Below, one piece after another: positions 62,913 to 64,000 of a DNA stretch of 64,000 bases. A program made the translations under genes and the position numbers. The DNA lies in contig NZ_JAMYJR010000019.1 of assembly GCF_024137025.1 (NCBI RefSeq), positions 20,959 to 84,958 on the forward strand. The letters are read 5' to 3'. The notes under the pieces are model-generated. The model saw only the letters and a program-made list of their open reading frames with translations. It was not told the origin of the DNA and searched no databases. Each line of letters starts with the position of its first letter. Position 1 is the first letter of the stretch. The DNA is from Paractinoplanes aksuensis (lineage in GTDB: Bacteria > Actinomycetota > Actinomycetes > Mycobacteriales > Micromonosporaceae).

Positions 62913-63806
62913 TCAGTCCTCGGGGGCGGCCAGCTCGTTCAGCAGGGAGAGGCTGGTCACCGGCTCGTCGGCCCGGCGTGCCTGGGCGTACGTGACCAGG
63001 GCCGCGATCGCCCACAGCTGAACCGCCACCACCCCGGCCGCGGTGGCCGCGAACCCGCCGAGCACGGCCTCGGTGACCCCCGGCACGAAGGTGGCCCCGG
63101 CCGCGGCGGCGATCAGCCCGACCGGCCGCGAGCGCGACAGCAGATACATCGAGCGCCGCCAGGCCTGACCGCGTTCGATCAGCACGACGCAACCGAGCAT
63201 CCCGCCCAGGGTCAGCAGCCCGGTCGACACGGCCCCGAGCACGACGGCCAGCGGCACGGCGGCGGCCAGCCCGAACTGGTCCTCGGTGAGCACCAGCGGC
63301 AGGCTGCCGGTGAGCACCGAGAAGGCGGCGAACCAGAGCCAGAGGGCCCGCAGGCGCAGCGCGACCAGCGACCAGGTGCGGCGCAGGCGGGGCCGGGAGC
63401 CCTCGGCCGCGCGCGGCACGGCCACCCCGGTCGCCCCGGCCAGGCTGAGCACCTGGGGCAGCGCCGACACAGCCAGGTAGGCCAGCCACATGAACGGGAG
63501 CAGCAGCAGCCCCAGCCCGCCGGCCACGTCCGAGAGATAGGGCGCGGCGATCACGGCCTCGTCGAGGCGGCCGACGAAGAAGTGCATGGGCAGGGCGGCC
63601 AGCAGGGTCACCGGCAGCAGAGCGAGGGCGTTGCGGCCGAGCACCGCGCCGAAGCGCTGCGACCACTCGGCCGGGCCGGGGCCGGCGACCAGCGGGTCGG
63701 GCGGCTCGGGGGCCGGCGGAACGAAGGCGCGGGACAGGGTGAGGTCGGCCGTCCGCCCCTCAGGGTCGAAGGGATCGGCGGCGGCCACCACCGGTGCCTC
63801 GACCAT
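62913..63806 (-). CDS. Multi-pass membrane protein of unknown function
   Basis: A protein of 297 residues from the ATG at 63806 (318 if the GTG at 63869 is used; a GTG at 63833 with AAGG upstream is a third option). N-terminal Pro/Ala-rich region, then about six helices, including LLPVTLLAALPMHFFVG, LGLLLLPFMWLAYLAVSALPQVLSL and a Leu/Val-rich stretch after residue 195. The family is not recognised. The C-terminal AQARRADEPVTSLSLL and its paired Pro/Arg loops look conserved, but this is only an impression. 63870-64000 holds nothing I can name. Confidence 0.65.
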   Translation of the reverse strand: MVEAPVVAAADPFDPEGRTADLTLSRAFVPPAPEPPDPLVAGPGPAEWSQRFGAVLGRNALALLPVTLLAALPMHFFVGRLDEAVIAAPYLSDVAGGLGLLLLPFMWLAYLAVSALPQVLSLAGATGVAVPRAAEGSRPRLRRTWSLVALRLRALWLWFAAFSVLTGSLPLVLTEDQFGLAAAVPLAVVLGAVSTGLLTLGGMLGCVVLIERGQAWRRSMYLLSRSRPVGLIAAAAGATFVPGVTEAVLGGFAATAAGVVAVQLWAIAALVTYAQARRADEPVTSLSLLNELAAPED

Positions 63807-64000
63807 GAAGATGCGCGCTTCGCCGTGGTCCACCGGGACACCTTGCCTGAGCACCGGGCCGGCCGCCACCCCGGCCGCCGCATCGCTCGCTGCCGCCGCC
63901 GCCCCACCCAGGGTGGGCAGCTTAGCTTCGCGTTTAACATCGGTTTCGTCGTTTTGGGGTCTTGACGTTGGTCTTCTTGATCGCTGGATGGCGTTGGGCG

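Overview
This 64 kb window is chromosomal DNA of a very GC-rich, motile actinobacterium. Flagellar and chemotaxis genes sit together with actinobacterial markers: mycothiol synthase (MshD), a mycothiol-dependent isomerase-type protein, a GlnR-like nitrogen regulator, an HbhA-like protein, a Cys-rich leader peptide, an LAxTG-anchored surface protein and a CIRCE-controlled groEL. A zoosporic member of Micromonosporaceae such as Actinoplanes fits best. This is inference from gene content; no rRNA or other taxonomic marker is present.

Positions 1-13800 (all minus strand) are the motility and chemotaxis block. Reading in the direction of transcription: an OmpR-type response regulator, cheA, cheW, an unrecognised 290-residue protein, cheB, cheR, cheY, cheX, a second cheY and a second CheX-like gene, mostly with 1-4 bp overlaps; a terminator-like hairpin; flgD-flgE; another hairpin; flbD-motA-motB-fliL; a third hairpin; then fliM, which runs off the left edge. 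The hairpins suggest several transcripts.

Positions 14100-24900 hold housekeeping and secreted functions: a secreted CAP-domain protein, murB, a GH1 beta-glucosidase with its LacI-type regulator and a palindromic operator on the promoter, an EI24 membrane protein, a PKD-domain secreted protein, an alpha/beta hydrolase, and an HbhA-like gene translationally coupled to an XRE regulator. Positions 23900-31200 carry asparaginase, a BKACE (DUF849) enzyme, YgfZ, a Fur-family regulator, nitrobindin with a previously untracked 34-residue membrane ORF coupled to it, a DsrE protein and a DinG helicase.

Positions 31200-43500 hold an ECF41-type sigma factor, a PI-PLC-like protein, the low-affinity phosphate system (DUF47/PhoU-like plus Pit), a Gfo/Idh/MocA oxidoreductase, a Nudix hydrolase, the high-affinity pstSCAB operon with an 11-bp direct-repeat PHO box, mshD and glnR. 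Phosphate and nitrogen control genes are thus close together.

Positions 43600-64000 hold a membrane protein followed by a 167-bp palindromic, MITE-like element with a 4-bp flanking duplication, a DUF2993 protein, a leaderless Cys-rich leader peptide ahead of a thiosulfate sulfurtransferase and its SseC-like partner, an AI-2E family permease, a stand-alone GroES-like gene, a PrsW-type protease with about 20 QPGYG repeats, a FUSC-like transporter, an HD-type hydrolase, glpD coupled to a DUF4031 gene, a 1783-residue surface protein with twelve cadherin/Ig-like repeats and an LAKTG sorting signal, groEL with two CIRCE operators, and a membrane protein.

The most unusual signals are non-coding: the palindromic element at 44677-44843, and a roughly 45-bp dispersed repeat family with five copies (16511, 24843, 36481, 45711, 62847), four of them lying at gene 3' ends. 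Two other large inverted-repeat structures lie at 23821-23915 and 35392-35442. No rRNA, tRNA, CRISPR array, integrase or transposase gene was found.
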